61,343 bases of DNA, from positions 1 through 61,343 of the forward strand of contig URAK01000012.1 of assembly GCA_900545705.1 (NCBI GenBank). The letters are read 5' to 3'. Below, piece by piece: positions 17,140-25,836 of the stretch. The notes beneath the pieces were generated by a model, which worked only from the letters and a program-made list of their open reading frames with translations, made no database searches and had not been told where the DNA came from. The DNA is from an uncultured Opitutales bacterium (GTDB lineage Bacteria; Verrucomicrobiota; Verrucomicrobiia; Opitutales; Intestinicryptomonadaceae). The position numbers and the translations under genes were made by a program. Within the stretch, counting starts at the first letter, position 1. Each line of letters starts with the position of its first letter.

Positions 17140-17952
17140 TTAGCGCAAAGATTTTATGCGCAGTTCATATCTTCCGTTGCGCCTTGAAAGCGCGCATTCG
17201 GCTCCGTAGGCCTCGCTCAGATTTTTCGACGTAAGCACCTTTGAGATTTCTCCCGATACAAGCACCTTTCCGTTTTTTATAATTATAGCGTGCGAAAACG
17301 ACGGAGGTATTTCCTCAACATAGTGTGTCGCCATTACAATCGCCGGTATTTTAGGGGAGGCGGCAAGAGCGTCTAAAAATTCCACAAATTTAGCGCGCGC
17401 AACAGGGTCCAAGCCAGTGCACGGTTCGTCGAGAAACACAACCGACGGTTTTAGCATTAGCGCGCGGGCGATAAGAGCCTTTTGCCGCTCGCCCTGCGAT
17501 ATGTACTCCCAGCGGTCGTCGACGAGATTCCCTATCCCGAGCTCCTTCATTTTTTTGTATGCTTCGAATATCAGCGGGCGCGTGATTTTGCCCCAATAGT
17601 TTATTTGCGCGAACTTGCCGCTTACGACAACTTCGAGGACTTTTTCGTCGGGGTTAATTCTCCGCTTAATCTGGCTTCCGACGAGCGCAATTTTTTCGCG
17701 CATTTTTTGCCAGTTGCAAGTCGAGTATTTTTTCCCGTCGACCCACATGTCGCCCGATGAAGGGGTGTTATAGGCGCAAATTGTGGAAAGCAAAGAGGTC
17801 TTTCCGGCGCCGTTCGCGCCGAGCAAAACCCAGCGCTGGCCCTTGTAGACTGTCCAGTCTATGGAGTCGAGTATTTTTCTTCCCGCCTCAAATGTGAGCT
17901 CGCGGGCTTCTAAAATTTTTTTTTCTTTTGCCTTTTGTTCGGCGATTTTCAT
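17140..17952 (-). CDS. ABC transporter ATP-binding protein (YlmA/ModF-like)
   Basis: A single ABC ATPase of about 270 aa with Walker A GANGAGKTS, a Q-loop near VGSQIKRR, signature ISQGERQ (variant of LSGGQ), Walker B VVFLDEP and the switch His in ATHYVEE. Members of this cytoplasmic type are often encoded without an adjacent permease, as here, so the partner is unknown. I prefer the ATG at 17952 over the one at 17958, because GGAGA then lies at a proper distance, whereas it touches the upstream ATG. The gene is divergent from maf with only 13 bp between start codons. It is followed 14 nt later by the beta-helix gene. Confidence 0.85.
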   Translation of the reverse strand: MKIAEQKAKEKKILEARELTFEAGRKILDSIDWTVYKGQRWVLLGANGAGKTSLLSTICAYNTPSSGDMWVDGKKYSTCNWQKMREKIALVGSQIKRRINPDEKVLEVVVSGKFAQINYWGKITRPLIFEAYKKMKELGIGNLVDDRWEYISQGERQKALIARALMLKPSVVFLDEPCTGLDPVARAKFVEFLDALAASPKIPAIVMATHYVEEIPPSFSHAIIIKNGKVLVSGEISKVLTSKNLSEAYGAECALSRRNGRYELRIKSLR

Positions 17953-17965
17953 TATCATTTCTCCA

Positions 17966-18550
17966 ATGTCTATTATTGGCGGAAAAAATTACAACAAGAT
18001 AATTCTCGCTTCGGCCTCGCCGCGGAGGAGCGAACTGCTCGCGCGCGCGGGCATACCGTTTGATGTGGAGGTTTCAAAGGCAGATGAGGACAATTCCCCG
18101 TCAAACTCTCCTGAGGGGATTGTCCGCAGGAACGCGCTTGCGAAGGCGCGCGAAGTCTCCGCCAGATTCCGCGAAGCGACAGTTTTAGGCGCAGACACAA
18201 TAGTGGCTCTCGGCGGGAAAATCTACGGCAAGCCCGCTGGGATTGACGACGCAAAAAGAATGCTCGCCGAACTTTCGGGCAAGACCCACTCGGTCTTTAC
18301 GGGAGTAGCTCTCGCGGCGGAGGGCGGCGAAAAGATCTTGGTTTGCGCAGAGGAATCGAAGGTTAAATTTAAAAAACTTTCGGCGGAAGATATAGAAAAA
18401 TACTTAAAAAGCGTAAATGTTCTCGACAAAGCCGGGGCCTATGCGGCGCAGGAATGCGGTTCAATGATAATAGAGGCAATAGACGGGAATTTTGACAATG
18501 TTATGGGGCTTCCGTGCGGACTCGTAAAAAAAATGCTCAAAGAATTTTAA
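17966..18550 (+). CDS. maf: Maf-family nucleotide pyrophosphatase
   Basis: Maf proteins hydrolyse non-canonical or modified nucleoside triphosphates (dTTP/UTP/pseudo-UTP types) and are linked to cell division. The 194-aa product begins with the conserved KIILASASPRRSELL motif, followed by the catalytic segment VLGADTIVAL, KTHSVFTGV, and AGAYAAQ and NVMGLP near the C-terminus. The start at 17966 is the ATG next to the conserved N-terminus; longer in-frame extension runs antisense through the ABC gene and is unlikely. It opens a five-gene plus-strand operon. Confidence 0.92.
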   Translation: MSIIGGKNYNKIILASASPRRSELLARAGIPFDVEVSKADEDNSPSNSPEGIVRRNALAKAREVSARFREATVLGADTIVALGGKIYGKPAGIDDAKRMLAELSGKTHSVFTGVALAAEGGEKILVCAEESKVKFKKLSAEDIEKYLKSVNVLDKAGAYAAQECGSMIIEAIDGNFDNVMGLPCGLVKKMLKEF

Positions 18551-18562
18551 TGGCATAAATAA

Positions 18563-19831
18563 ATGGCCGGCAATACGAGAGAAGTTGACATATACGAAAG
18601 CGGCAGGGCGGAAGACAAAATTGCCGCGCTTTCGGGGATAGCCGCCGCCCTTCTTCTGCACGCGCTCGTTTACTTTGCAGCGCCCGCCCGATTTGCCGAA
18701 TACGAGTCTGCAACGCGCGGAGGCGACGAATTGAAGCTTGAAATCCTGCCGCCTGAAATATCGAAGCGCCCGCCCGAATTTGTCGAGGCGAATCCATTCG
18801 CCAACACTGAAAAGCCCGACTCCCCCGACGCGCCCGATTCTTTTACCGACCAGCGCGCCTCCGACATTATTCCCGACCCTTCATCAAAGTCGAAAATGCC
18901 GTATGTCGAAGGCGAAATAAAAGACGGGAAAAAGATTGTCGAAGGCACGAGCTCTCCTGAAGACATACTCAATCCGCAACAACCCTTTCAAACTCTGCAA
19001 AGGCCCCTCGAACAACCCGCCCGCGTATCCGAGTTTCCCAAGCCTGTACCGGCCGTTTCAACCGCCGAGGGGGAATTCGGCGCGGATTCCGCCGAAAAGT
19101 CTGCGCAGTCGGAAGGAACAAAAATTGGCGCGGAGGGCGAGAAAGACGGCCTACCAAAGTCGGAAACCTCAGGCGAAAAAAATGCCTTTCCAACCGACAA
19201 GCCGGACGACACAAGCCTTGCAGACGAAAAATTTACCCCCTCCGGTGGCGGGGAGCAAACAATAAACACCGCGTCCGCTCCTCCTAAAAAATCCGCGGCA
19301 GACGGCGGCGGGAAGCCCGACGACGGCGCGGAGATAGCTGAAAACGGGTCGAGAATCCCCGCGCAAGAGCAACCACAGCCTGCGCCGCAGGACACTCCGC
19401 CTACCGACGATTCCCTCCCCGCCCCCAAGCCGCGCCCATACCTTAGCATGAGGATTCCTGCGGGGCCCCTTGCCGACAATAGGTCGCGGGCAAGCAATCA
19501 GGGGACTATTGCGGTGGACTCGCGCTTCAGCGAATTCGGGGCGTACCAACAGAGAATGATAGAGGCGATTTCAAGGCAGTGGAATCTGCTCGGCTCCCAA
19601 TACGATTTGAATACGGCGGTAAATACGATGGTCGTCATAGAATACTCTCTCGACAAGAGCGGGAATCTCGTTTCAATATCTGTGCTGTATTCAAACTCGA
19701 CAAATACCGGGCGAGGATTGTGCGAGCAGTCGATTTTGACGACCGCCCCATACGGCGAATGGACCCGCGAAATGATTTCAGTATTGGGCGACAGCAACCA
19801 GGACGTGCGAATAACCTTCCATTACCGATGA
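18563..19831 (+). CDS. TonB/TolA-like energy-transduction protein
   Basis: The 422-aa protein has one N-terminal membrane anchor (residues about 22-40, ALSGIAAALLLHALVYFAA), a long Pro/Glu/Ser/Ala-rich low-complexity spacer (about 50-305) suited to crossing the periplasm, and a C-terminal globular domain (about 320-422) with the TonB/TolA pattern: YQQRMIEAISRQWN, VVIEYSLDKSGNLVSISV and a final beta strand ITFHYR. This is the architecture of TonB or TolA. ExbB/ExbD genes are not adjacent. It starts 12 nt after maf and overlaps the pseudouridine synthase gene by 4 nt. Confidence 0.75.
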   Translation: MAGNTREVDIYESGRAEDKIAALSGIAAALLLHALVYFAAPARFAEYESATRGGDELKLEILPPEISKRPPEFVEANPFANTEKPDSPDAPDSFTDQRASDIIPDPSSKSKMPYVEGEIKDGKKIVEGTSSPEDILNPQQPFQTLQRPLEQPARVSEFPKPVPAVSTAEGEFGADSAEKSAQSEGTKIGAEGEKDGLPKSETSGEKNAFPTDKPDDTSLADEKFTPSGGGEQTINTASAPPKKSAADGGGKPDDGAEIAENGSRIPAQEQPQPAPQDTPPTDDSLPAPKPRPYLSMRIPAGPLADNRSRASNQGTIAVDSRFSEFGAYQQRMIEAISRQWNLLGSQYDLNTAVNTMVVIEYSLDKSGNLVSISVLYSNSTNTGRGLCEQSILTTAPYGEWTREMISVLGDSNQDVRITFHYR

Positions 19832-20613
19832 ACGACGTTGAAATTTTTGCAAAAACCATACCGCTTGGCGACGGCTGCGAGATAGCTTCGTGCGACGAAA
19901 GCGGGCTGATTGCGATATCCAAGAAGGCGGGGAAAGCGACGCACCCGAACCCCGACGGGGGGAAGTCGGCGTCAATGGTAAGGGCGCCGTACAATTTCAA
20001 GGGCGAATATTATTCGTGGGAAGGCGCAGACGGAGAAGCGAAGAGGCTTTGGCTTATAAACCGGCTCGACTCGCCAACTTCGGGGATAGTTCTCGCCGCG
20101 TCAAATCCGGAGGCTGCAGCTGCTGCAAAAAGGGCTTTTTTAGAGCGCAAGGTGTCAAAAAAATACGTCGCTTTGTGCATATGCCGCGCTCCGGTTCGCG
20201 CAGGCACTTGGCGCGATACTCTTTACGAGCGCAAACTTGTCGGGTATGTGCGAAACTCTTTCGTAAAGGTGTCCGATTCGTCGATAAAAAAGGCCGAGAC
20301 TAAATTTTTTGTCGAGGGATTCGATAAAAATAATTACGGAGTGTGTCTCGTGAGGCTCGAGCCGCTGACGGGCATTACCCATCAGCTCCGCGTACAATGC
20401 GCAAAGCACGGAATGCCGATACTCGGGGACGCAACCTACGGAAATTTTGCCGCCAACAAGAAAATCCGCTCGATGTCGAAAATAAACAGGCTTTTTTTGC
20501 ATTGCGCCTGCACCGAGCTTGAAGCGGAAATATCCGGAAAAAAAGTTGTGTTTTCGGCGTCGGCGAAGCTGCCCGAAAGCTTTGAGGCTATAATGCAGAA
20601 ACAAAAGATTTAG
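19828..20613 (+). CDS. RluA-family pseudouridine synthase
   Basis: RNA pseudouridine synthases of this family isomerise specific uridines in rRNA or tRNA. The 261-aa product carries the catalytic motif as INRLDSPTSGI (active-site Asp in RLD), KKYVALC, and the C-terminal GITHQLRVQCAKHGMPILGDATYG. No S4 domain is present, so it is the short form. The start is set by the ATGA overlap with the TonB-like gene; upstream extension would lie wholly inside that gene. Which RNA position it modifies cannot be told. Confidence 0.9.
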   Translation: MNDVEIFAKTIPLGDGCEIASCDESGLIAISKKAGKATHPNPDGGKSASMVRAPYNFKGEYYSWEGADGEAKRLWLINRLDSPTSGIVLAASNPEAAAAAKRAFLERKVSKKYVALCICRAPVRAGTWRDTLYERKLVGYVRNSFVKVSDSSIKKAETKFFVEGFDKNNYGVCLVRLEPLTGITHQLRVQCAKHGMPILGDATYGNFAANKKIRSMSKINRLFLHCACTELEAEISGKKVVFSASAKLPESFEAIMQKQKI

Positions 20614-20614
20614 C

Positions 20615-21379
20615 ATGGAGATTCTTATTGCGATGATAAAATCGTTCACGCCGCCCGAAGCCTATGAGCAGGCCGCGTTTGAATGGAAGTGGAAGGCGGT
20701 TGCGTATTTTTTTGCGCTGACGGCGATATGCGCGGCGGCGACAACTGCGATGTCCGTAAAATCAGTGTCGGAATTTTACGACGGATTTATCGGTGTAAAC
20801 GCTGAGCGCATGGGGAGCGTGGAGATATCGAAGGACGGCGTTAAAACGCCAGACGGCAAGCCCGTTGAATTTAAGTCTAAAAGCGGCAAACTGCTCGCAA
20901 TAGCGACCCCCGAAAGGCTCGACGCCGCCCAGGTTAAGGGATTGGTGTTCTCGGTCGAGAAAGACAGATTTTCGTTTTACGGCGGCAATATTGAGCAAAC
21001 AGTGCCGCTTGAAACCCTGTTGCAGGGCAGCCAATCAGTAAAGCTGTCGGAGATATTCCCAACGAAAAGCGCGATGGTTTACATAATATTGCCGTGCGTA
21101 TTCTTTGCGGTAAGCGGCGCTATGAACTTGACGTATTGCCTCGCAATGGGGCTTGCGGGAAAGACTCTTGCGATTGCGGTACTGCCGAGCCTCGGATATT
21201 TAAAGTGCGTAAAAATCGCGCTAGTTGCAATAACGCCCCCGTGCATAATTGACTTGGGGTTGATGGCGTTTGTGGGCGTTCCGATGCCCGGGCTTGTATT
21301 TGCCGCAATATCCGGGGGGCTTGTATGGATTTCAATAAGGGCGATTGCGACGAAGGCCTCGGATGGAAAATTATCTTAA
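20615..21379 (+). CDS. DUF1189-like membrane protein
   Basis: A protein of about 254 aa with four to five predicted membrane spans (about 30-50, 148-170, 180-200, 205-225 and 228-245) and an extracytoplasmic domain between the first two. The SFTPPEAYEQA N-terminus, long soluble loop and clustered C-terminal spans fit the DUF1189 family, whose function is unknown. Start may be 20615 (1 nt after rluA) or the ATG at 20633, which has GGAG upstream. It belongs to the maf-folE2 operon. Confidence 0.6.
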   Translation: MEILIAMIKSFTPPEAYEQAAFEWKWKAVAYFFALTAICAAATTAMSVKSVSEFYDGFIGVNAERMGSVEISKDGVKTPDGKPVEFKSKSGKLLAIATPERLDAAQVKGLVFSVEKDRFSFYGGNIEQTVPLETLLQGSQSVKLSEIFPTKSAMVYIILPCVFFAVSGAMNLTYCLAMGLAGKTLAIAVLPSLGYLKCVKIALVAITPPCIIDLGLMAFVGVPMPGLVFAAISGGLVWISIRAIATKASDGKLS

Positions 21380-21431
21380 AAAGCTTGCGCGCGCGAAGGA
21401 AAAAGTCGATTATTTCAGCTTTTATAAATGA
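21363..21431 (+). CDS. possible 22-codon coupling ORF upstream of folE2
   Basis: The ORF starts at 21363 inside the end of the DUF1189-like gene in another frame, and is preceded by GAAGG six nucleotides before its ATG. It encodes a Lys-rich peptide (MENYLKKLARAKEKVDYF...). Its TGA (21429-21431) overlaps the folE2 ATG in ATGATGA, while folE2 itself has no ribosome binding site. It may serve as a translational-coupling or leader ORF. A functional peptide is not shown. Confidence 0.35.
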   Translation: MENYLKKLARAKEKVDYFSFYK

Positions 21432-22420
21432 TGAAAGACGCAAAAGAAGAGACGCAATTTCAAAATGGGGCTGAGACCGCAGGCGCCCAAAAATCTCCGG
21501 TGCACCGCTACGAAAAGAATTTTCAAGTTCGCGAGGATTATCTGTCAAGCCTACCCGACGTGCAAAACGCCGACAAAAACACTATAAGCGGCGCAAATGT
21601 ACCGATTATGCAGGTTGGAATGCACAATTTCAAGCTGCCGCTAAAATTTCTGACAAAGGACTGCGGAGTGCGCGAAGCAGAGTCTTCGGTAACGGCGACA
21701 GTATCGCTTGCTGCCGATTCAAAAGGTATAAATATGTCCCGTATAATGAGGGTGTTTTACCTTTTTGCCGACAGGGTTTTTACGCCCGATCTTCTTGAAG
21801 AAATTCTCGTCAAGATGAAAGAGCAGTTAAAGACATCGCGCGCGAGGATAAAAATTGATTTCAACTACCCAATATTGCAGACGAGTCTCAGGAGCAATCT
21901 AAAAGCATGGCAATACTATAAATGCTCCTACGAGGGGACTATGGACGATCTGGATATTTTTAGGAAATTTATAGTGTTTGACTTTGTATATTCGTCGGCA
22001 TGCCCCTGCTCTTCGGAGCTTAGCGAACATGCGCGGCGCACGCGCAACGTATATTGTGTTCCGCACTCGCAGAGGAGCAAGGCGCGCATATCGGCTGAGA
22101 TAGAGCCCTCGGCGCACGTTTCGATAGAGGATATGCACGCAATATGCTTGGAATCTCTGCATACGGAAACCCAGGTAATGGTTAGGCGCGAGGACGAACA
22201 GGCGTTTGCGGAGCTAAACGGCGCATATGTAAAATTTATCGAAGACGCCGCCCGCCTGCTTTACGCCGGGTTCAACTCCGACAAGCGCATAAAGGATTTT
22301 GAGATTGCATGCATACACCTTGAAAGCCTGCATTCGCACGACGCAGTCGGCGTTATATGCAAAGGGTTGCCGGGCGGATTTAAGGCGGATTTCAAGGATT
22401 TTGAAGATCTGATTTGCTAA
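21428..22420 (+). CDS. folE2: GTP cyclohydrolase FolE2 (type IB)
   Basis: FolE2 converts GTP to 7,8-dihydroneopterin triphosphate, the entry step to folate and queuosine-type pterin pathways, and can use metals other than zinc. The 330-aa protein shows the family landmarks LPDVQN near residue 40, VPIMQVGMHNFKLPL, and SSACPCSSELSEH, with the conserved active-site cysteine, then PHSQRSKARI and ESLHTETQVMVRREDEQ. The start may be the ATG at 21428 or at 21431; neither has a Shine-Dalgarno sequence, and both overlap the end of a 22-codon ORF. Last gene of the operon. Confidence 0.93.
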   Translation: MMKDAKEETQFQNGAETAGAQKSPVHRYEKNFQVREDYLSSLPDVQNADKNTISGANVPIMQVGMHNFKLPLKFLTKDCGVREAESSVTATVSLAADSKGINMSRIMRVFYLFADRVFTPDLLEEILVKMKEQLKTSRARIKIDFNYPILQTSLRSNLKAWQYYKCSYEGTMDDLDIFRKFIVFDFVYSSACPCSSELSEHARRTRNVYCVPHSQRSKARISAEIEPSAHVSIEDMHAICLESLHTETQVMVRREDEQAFAELNGAYVKFIEDAARLLYAGFNSDKRIKDFEIACIHLESLHSHDAVGVICKGLPGGFKADFKDFEDLIC

Positions 22421-22549
22421 CGGATTCTTTCTTCTAAAATAAGGTGCAATGTATCTGCCAAGATAAGTGTAGGTAGAGGAGATATTTTGTCTGTGTATAA
22501 ACTGTAAATTCGTTTGACTAATCCCCAAAAGGAATAATAATTTTTAAAC

Positions 22550-23911
22550 ATGAAGAAGGTAAAAATTTCAAGGAGACAGTTTATTCTCAATTCTGCACTA
22601 ATGGGAGGAGCGATGTTTCTGCCGTCTATGGCAAAGGCTGAAAAGACGAGCATAAACGGCAAAATGAACATAGCCCTCATAGGAGTTGGCGGCATAGGTT
22701 CGCTTACGATAAGCACGCTTAAAAAATGCCCGGAAGCGAGAATAAGCGCGCTGTGCGACGTCGACGACACAAGAATAGCGGGAGGCGCAAAAGAATATCC
22801 CAACGCGCCAAAATTCAGGGACTTTCGCCGCATGCTCGACAAGATGGACAAGGAAATCGACGGCGTTGCAATCTCCACTCCCGACCACATGCACTTTCCG
22901 ATAGCCGCATGGGCGCTCAAAGCCGGCAAACACGTATTCTGCCAAAAGCCCCTAGTTCGCACAGTATGGGAAGCGCGCAAACTTAGGGAAATAGCATCAA
23001 AAAGCGGCCTAATCACCCAGATGGGCAACCAAGGGCATACGAACGACGGATGGCGCGTAATAAAAGAATGGTACGACGCAGGCATAATCGGCAAAATAGA
23101 GGAAATACATTGCTGGACAAACCGCCCCGTCTGGCCGCAGGGATTTTCAAAGCGCCCGCCGGAAGAGGCTGTTCCGGCGTCTCTGGACTACAAATTGTGG
23201 CTTGGCGTAGCGCCGCAAGCCCCGTATTCGCCGCGTTCCACCCATTTTAACTGGCGCGGATACCGCGATTACGGAACAGGCGCCGGCGGAGACATGGCAT
23301 GCCATATACTTGACGCCTCATATTCGGCGTTTGAACTGGGACTGCCGTATAGGATTAGTGGAGAAGCGACAGAGTATACGGATATTTCATGGCCGAAGCA
23401 GACGACTGCCCACTTGGAATTCCGCAATCCGCGCGGCGTAAAAGGCAAGATAATGCTGAATTGGTACGACGGCGGCCGCAAGCCCAAGAACGTAAAAAGG
23501 GTCGACCAGAGCTTTATAGACGATCCCAAAACCTCCAACGGCACGCTGATAGTCGGGACAAAAGAAACAGTTTTCACAACCGAATACGGCGGCAATCCTA
23601 TAATATTCCCCCGCGAAAGAATGGTGGAGATGAAGCGTTCCGGCGCGTTGCCCGCCCCTTCGGTGCCCCGTTCAAAATATCCGTGGAATCCTCAGGCGGA
23701 ATGGGTAAAGGCTTGCTTCGACAACAAACAGCCCCCGGCAAACTTTGACTACGCCTCGGAATTTACGGAATTGTCATTGCTTATGCTGGTTCCGATATTT
23801 GAGAAAGGCAAACTCATATACGATGCCGAGAAGATGGCCTTCCCAAGGCGCGAATCCGCGAACAAATATCTTTCGTCGCTTTACGAATACAACAAGGAAT
23901 TCATGATATAG
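22550..23911 (+). CDS. Gfo/Idh/MocA-family oxidoreductase with Tat signal
   Basis: A 453-aa NAD(P)-dependent oxidoreductase. The N-terminus SRRQFILNSALMGGAMF has a twin-arginine motif and an AKA cleavage site near residue 29, so it is probably exported folded by Tat. The Rossmann domain starts with NIALIGVGGIGS, and the conserved EKP-type motif appears as CQKPL in GKHVFCQKPL. Tat-exported members in PVC and Bacteroidetes genomes act on sugars or are annotated GH109-like; substrate is not deducible. It is monocistronic, followed by a strong terminator. Confidence 0.85.
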   Translation: MKKVKISRRQFILNSALMGGAMFLPSMAKAEKTSINGKMNIALIGVGGIGSLTISTLKKCPEARISALCDVDDTRIAGGAKEYPNAPKFRDFRRMLDKMDKEIDGVAISTPDHMHFPIAAWALKAGKHVFCQKPLVRTVWEARKLREIASKSGLITQMGNQGHTNDGWRVIKEWYDAGIIGKIEEIHCWTNRPVWPQGFSKRPPEEAVPASLDYKLWLGVAPQAPYSPRSTHFNWRGYRDYGTGAGGDMACHILDASYSAFELGLPYRISGEATEYTDISWPKQTTAHLEFRNPRGVKGKIMLNWYDGGRKPKNVKRVDQSFIDDPKTSNGTLIVGTKETVFTTEYGGNPIIFPRERMVEMKRSGALPAPSVPRSKYPWNPQAEWVKACFDNKQPPANFDYASEFTELSLLMLVPIFEKGKLIYDAEKMAFPRRESANKYLSSLYEYNKEFMI

Positions 23912-23928
23912 CTTTGGCCATTAACGAA

Positions 23929-23957
23929 AAAAAACGCCGTTTTCTAACGGCGTTTTT
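23929..23957 (+). terminator. intrinsic terminator
   Basis: Hairpin AACGCCGTT-TTCT-AACGGCGTT followed by a T tract, about 17 bp beyond the oxidoreductase stop. A-rich sequence on the other side makes it usable by the convergent exosortase operon as well. Confidence 0.85.
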
Positions 23958-23988
23958 TTATGGCTTAGAGGGGATAATCAGCACTTTG

Positions 23989-24981
23989 CTATTTGGATTC
24001 CCCGCCCACATCGCTCTCAGATTCCGGATCCGACGACTCATCGTTGTCGCGGTATTCTTTCGGAATGGGGTTTAGGGTAAATAGCGGAAGCAATATAAAC
24101 AGGAATAATATCGTAAGCCCGAGGACAGCATATCCTGCGGCGTCGTGGACAAAGCCCGAGATGGAGTCCGCCCCATATTCATATGCCCATACTGAAAGGA
24201 ATAGAGCGCGTATTATATTGTTTATAAAGGCAAAGACCATAGACATGCCAACAAGTGCAACCTTTTTCCAAAACTTGTCGAGGAATACCGCCGCGAGGAA
24301 AGAACCGGAAAAAAGGCATGCGGTAAGGCTGCGGATTCCGCTGCAAGCGTCGGCAACCCCCACGGCTCCGTCTGGAAAGTGTATCGAATTTCCGCGAAGC
24401 TCCACAAGATATCCGAAGAAGTCCATAATTGCAGTGACTATGACAGCCACTTTTGAAAGCAGATAGCCGCTTATAAGCGTCTCCCAAGAGTTGAAAAGCG
24501 GAGATGCAATCATCCATGCAAACGCGGGGAATACAAAGAAATTTGCAAATTTAAATCTGTCGGAGAAGGACATGTCTAGCCCTTCAAGATTTTTTGCCCC
24601 AGCAAAATATGCCAAACCATAAAACGCAAAGGCAAAGCAGAACGACATGCCAAACAACGGCACCGTAGTGCCGCGCGCAATGGAATAAACGACAGAAAAA
24701 AGCATAAATCCGGCAAATCCGCAGACAGCCATTCCGCCGAATAGAAAAGTTGTGCCCGCAGCGAGCAGTCCGCCATTATTTTGTGAAGGTTTGCCGAGAA
24801 AATATTTTTCTATTTTAGGAAGCCTGTCCCAAATCACATAGAGCATAAAAACCGGCATTAGATAGCCAAAAGCGTAATCGAGGCGCGTCGACCATGTATC
24901 CCAAAGAACGCATGTCAACATCAATGCCATAAACGCTATTACCGAGGCATCTATGCGCGCAAAGAAAGGAATTTTTGCCAT
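23989..24981 (-). CDS. exosortase (exosortase/archaeosortase family)
   Basis: A 330-aa polytopic membrane protein with about eight membrane segments and the exosortase catalytic triad: Cys213 in GVADACSGIRSL, Arg259 in NNIIRAL and His279 in GFVHDAAGY. Exosortases are transpeptidase-like enzymes that process PEP-CTERM-type sorting signals for export or surface attachment, commonly with exopolysaccharide. The acidic C-terminal tail (after about residue 310) is cytoplasmic low complexity. It lies 12 nt downstream of the EpsI-like gene. No PEP-CTERM substrate or EPS gene is in the window. Confidence 0.88.
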   Translation of the reverse strand: MAKIPFFARIDASVIAFMALMLTCVLWDTWSTRLDYAFGYLMPVFMLYVIWDRLPKIEKYFLGKPSQNNGGLLAAGTTFLFGGMAVCGFAGFMLFSVVYSIARGTTVPLFGMSFCFAFAFYGLAYFAGAKNLEGLDMSFSDRFKFANFFVFPAFAWMIASPLFNSWETLISGYLLSKVAVIVTAIMDFFGYLVELRGNSIHFPDGAVGVADACSGIRSLTACLFSGSFLAAVFLDKFWKKVALVGMSMVFAFINNIIRALFLSVWAYEYGADSISGFVHDAAGYAVLGLTILFLFILLPLFTLNPIPKEYRDNDESSDPESESDVGGESK

Positions 24982-24993
24982 AAATTTCGCAAA

Positions 24994-25719
24994 TTATTTT
25001 TTGTTTTTTTCTTCGAGGGTTAGTTTGCCCAGAGCTTTCATAACCTTTAAAAACCCGGGATCCGACTTCAAGTTTTCAAGCGGCACAGATGAATCTACCC
25101 TTATAAAATACTGTTCCGGCATTCCTTCGATAGCCGCCGAAAATACGCCTTTCAGCCAGTTTGAAAAAGTCGGCGTAAAATTGTCGGACTTTCCGTAGTT
25201 GTAAGGAAAACCGTCGACAATATGCCAATACCAAACATATCTTTTAACAGTTCCAATTTCCGTCGGAAGTGTGTAAGCGCGCGAAAATCCCCCGAAAAGT
25301 TTTTCGTCGCCAATATCGAGAAAATCGAATTCTTTTTTTTCAGAATCAATATTCTTCCAACCGTTAGCGACCCAGCAGCGGTCGGGAGAATGTGAAGATG
25401 CGCGGTGTATTTCCATGGTATCCGGCTTCCAGTATGCGATATAGACTGTGAAATCGGCTCCATTTTTGGAATATGTGCGGTTTACGTAATCCGTGACATT
25501 TAAAACTTTTTCCGCCGCACGCTGTACTTCCTCAGTATCGCCCAATCCGGAGTCTTTTGAAGTCCAGCCGTCTATCTCATAAGGAATTGCAGTTTTTAGG
25601 CGCCCCTCCAGTTGGGTTGTGGCAGTTTCAGAATCTGAGTGCGGAGTTTTTACAAAGAAAACAAACGCCGCCGAGAATGCAACAGCGGCAATAGCCGCAA
25701 TGGAGATTATTTTTTGCAT
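24994..25719 (-). CDS. EpsI-domain exosortase-associated protein
   Basis: The 241-aa protein has an N-terminal membrane anchor or signal (residues about 4-24) and an EpsI domain (DUF3485), recognised by the Y-x-x-Y...HSPDRCWVANGW segment with its conserved His-Pro-x-x-C arrangement and the following YVWYWHIVDG. EpsI partners are encoded with, or fused to, exosortases and are needed for the same pathway; biochemistry is unknown. It is the first gene of a two-gene operon with the exosortase. Confidence 0.85.
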   Translation of the reverse strand: MQKIISIAAIAAVAFSAAFVFFVKTPHSDSETATTQLEGRLKTAIPYEIDGWTSKDSGLGDTEEVQRAAEKVLNVTDYVNRTYSKNGADFTVYIAYWKPDTMEIHRASSHSPDRCWVANGWKNIDSEKKEFDFLDIGDEKLFGGFSRAYTLPTEIGTVKRYVWYWHIVDGFPYNYGKSDNFTPTFSNWLKGVFSAAIEGMPEQYFIRVDSSVPLENLKSDPGFLKVMKALGKLTLEEKNKK

Positions 25720-25760
25720 AAGGCATAATCATATGCCAAAGAGAACCTCAGGCAAGAAAT

Positions 25761-25792
25761 AAAAAAACGCCCTTAAACAAAGGGCATTTTTT
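25761..25792. terminator. bidirectional intrinsic terminator
   Basis: Stem GCCCTT (25769-25774)/AAGGGC (25780-25785) with a 5-nt loop is flanked by seven A residues and six T residues. On the minus strand it lies about 45 bp past the efflux-operon stop codon, separating that operon from epsI. Confidence 0.8.
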
Positions 25793-25836
25793 CGAATGAG
25801 CTTTGAGGGTTGTTCGCCGCGATAACCGAATAAAAA

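Noticed and set aside
22417..23094. Minus-strand ORF of 225 codons
   Set aside because: Antisense to the well-supported oxidoreductase gene; its product matches nothing and reflects codon bias of the true gene.
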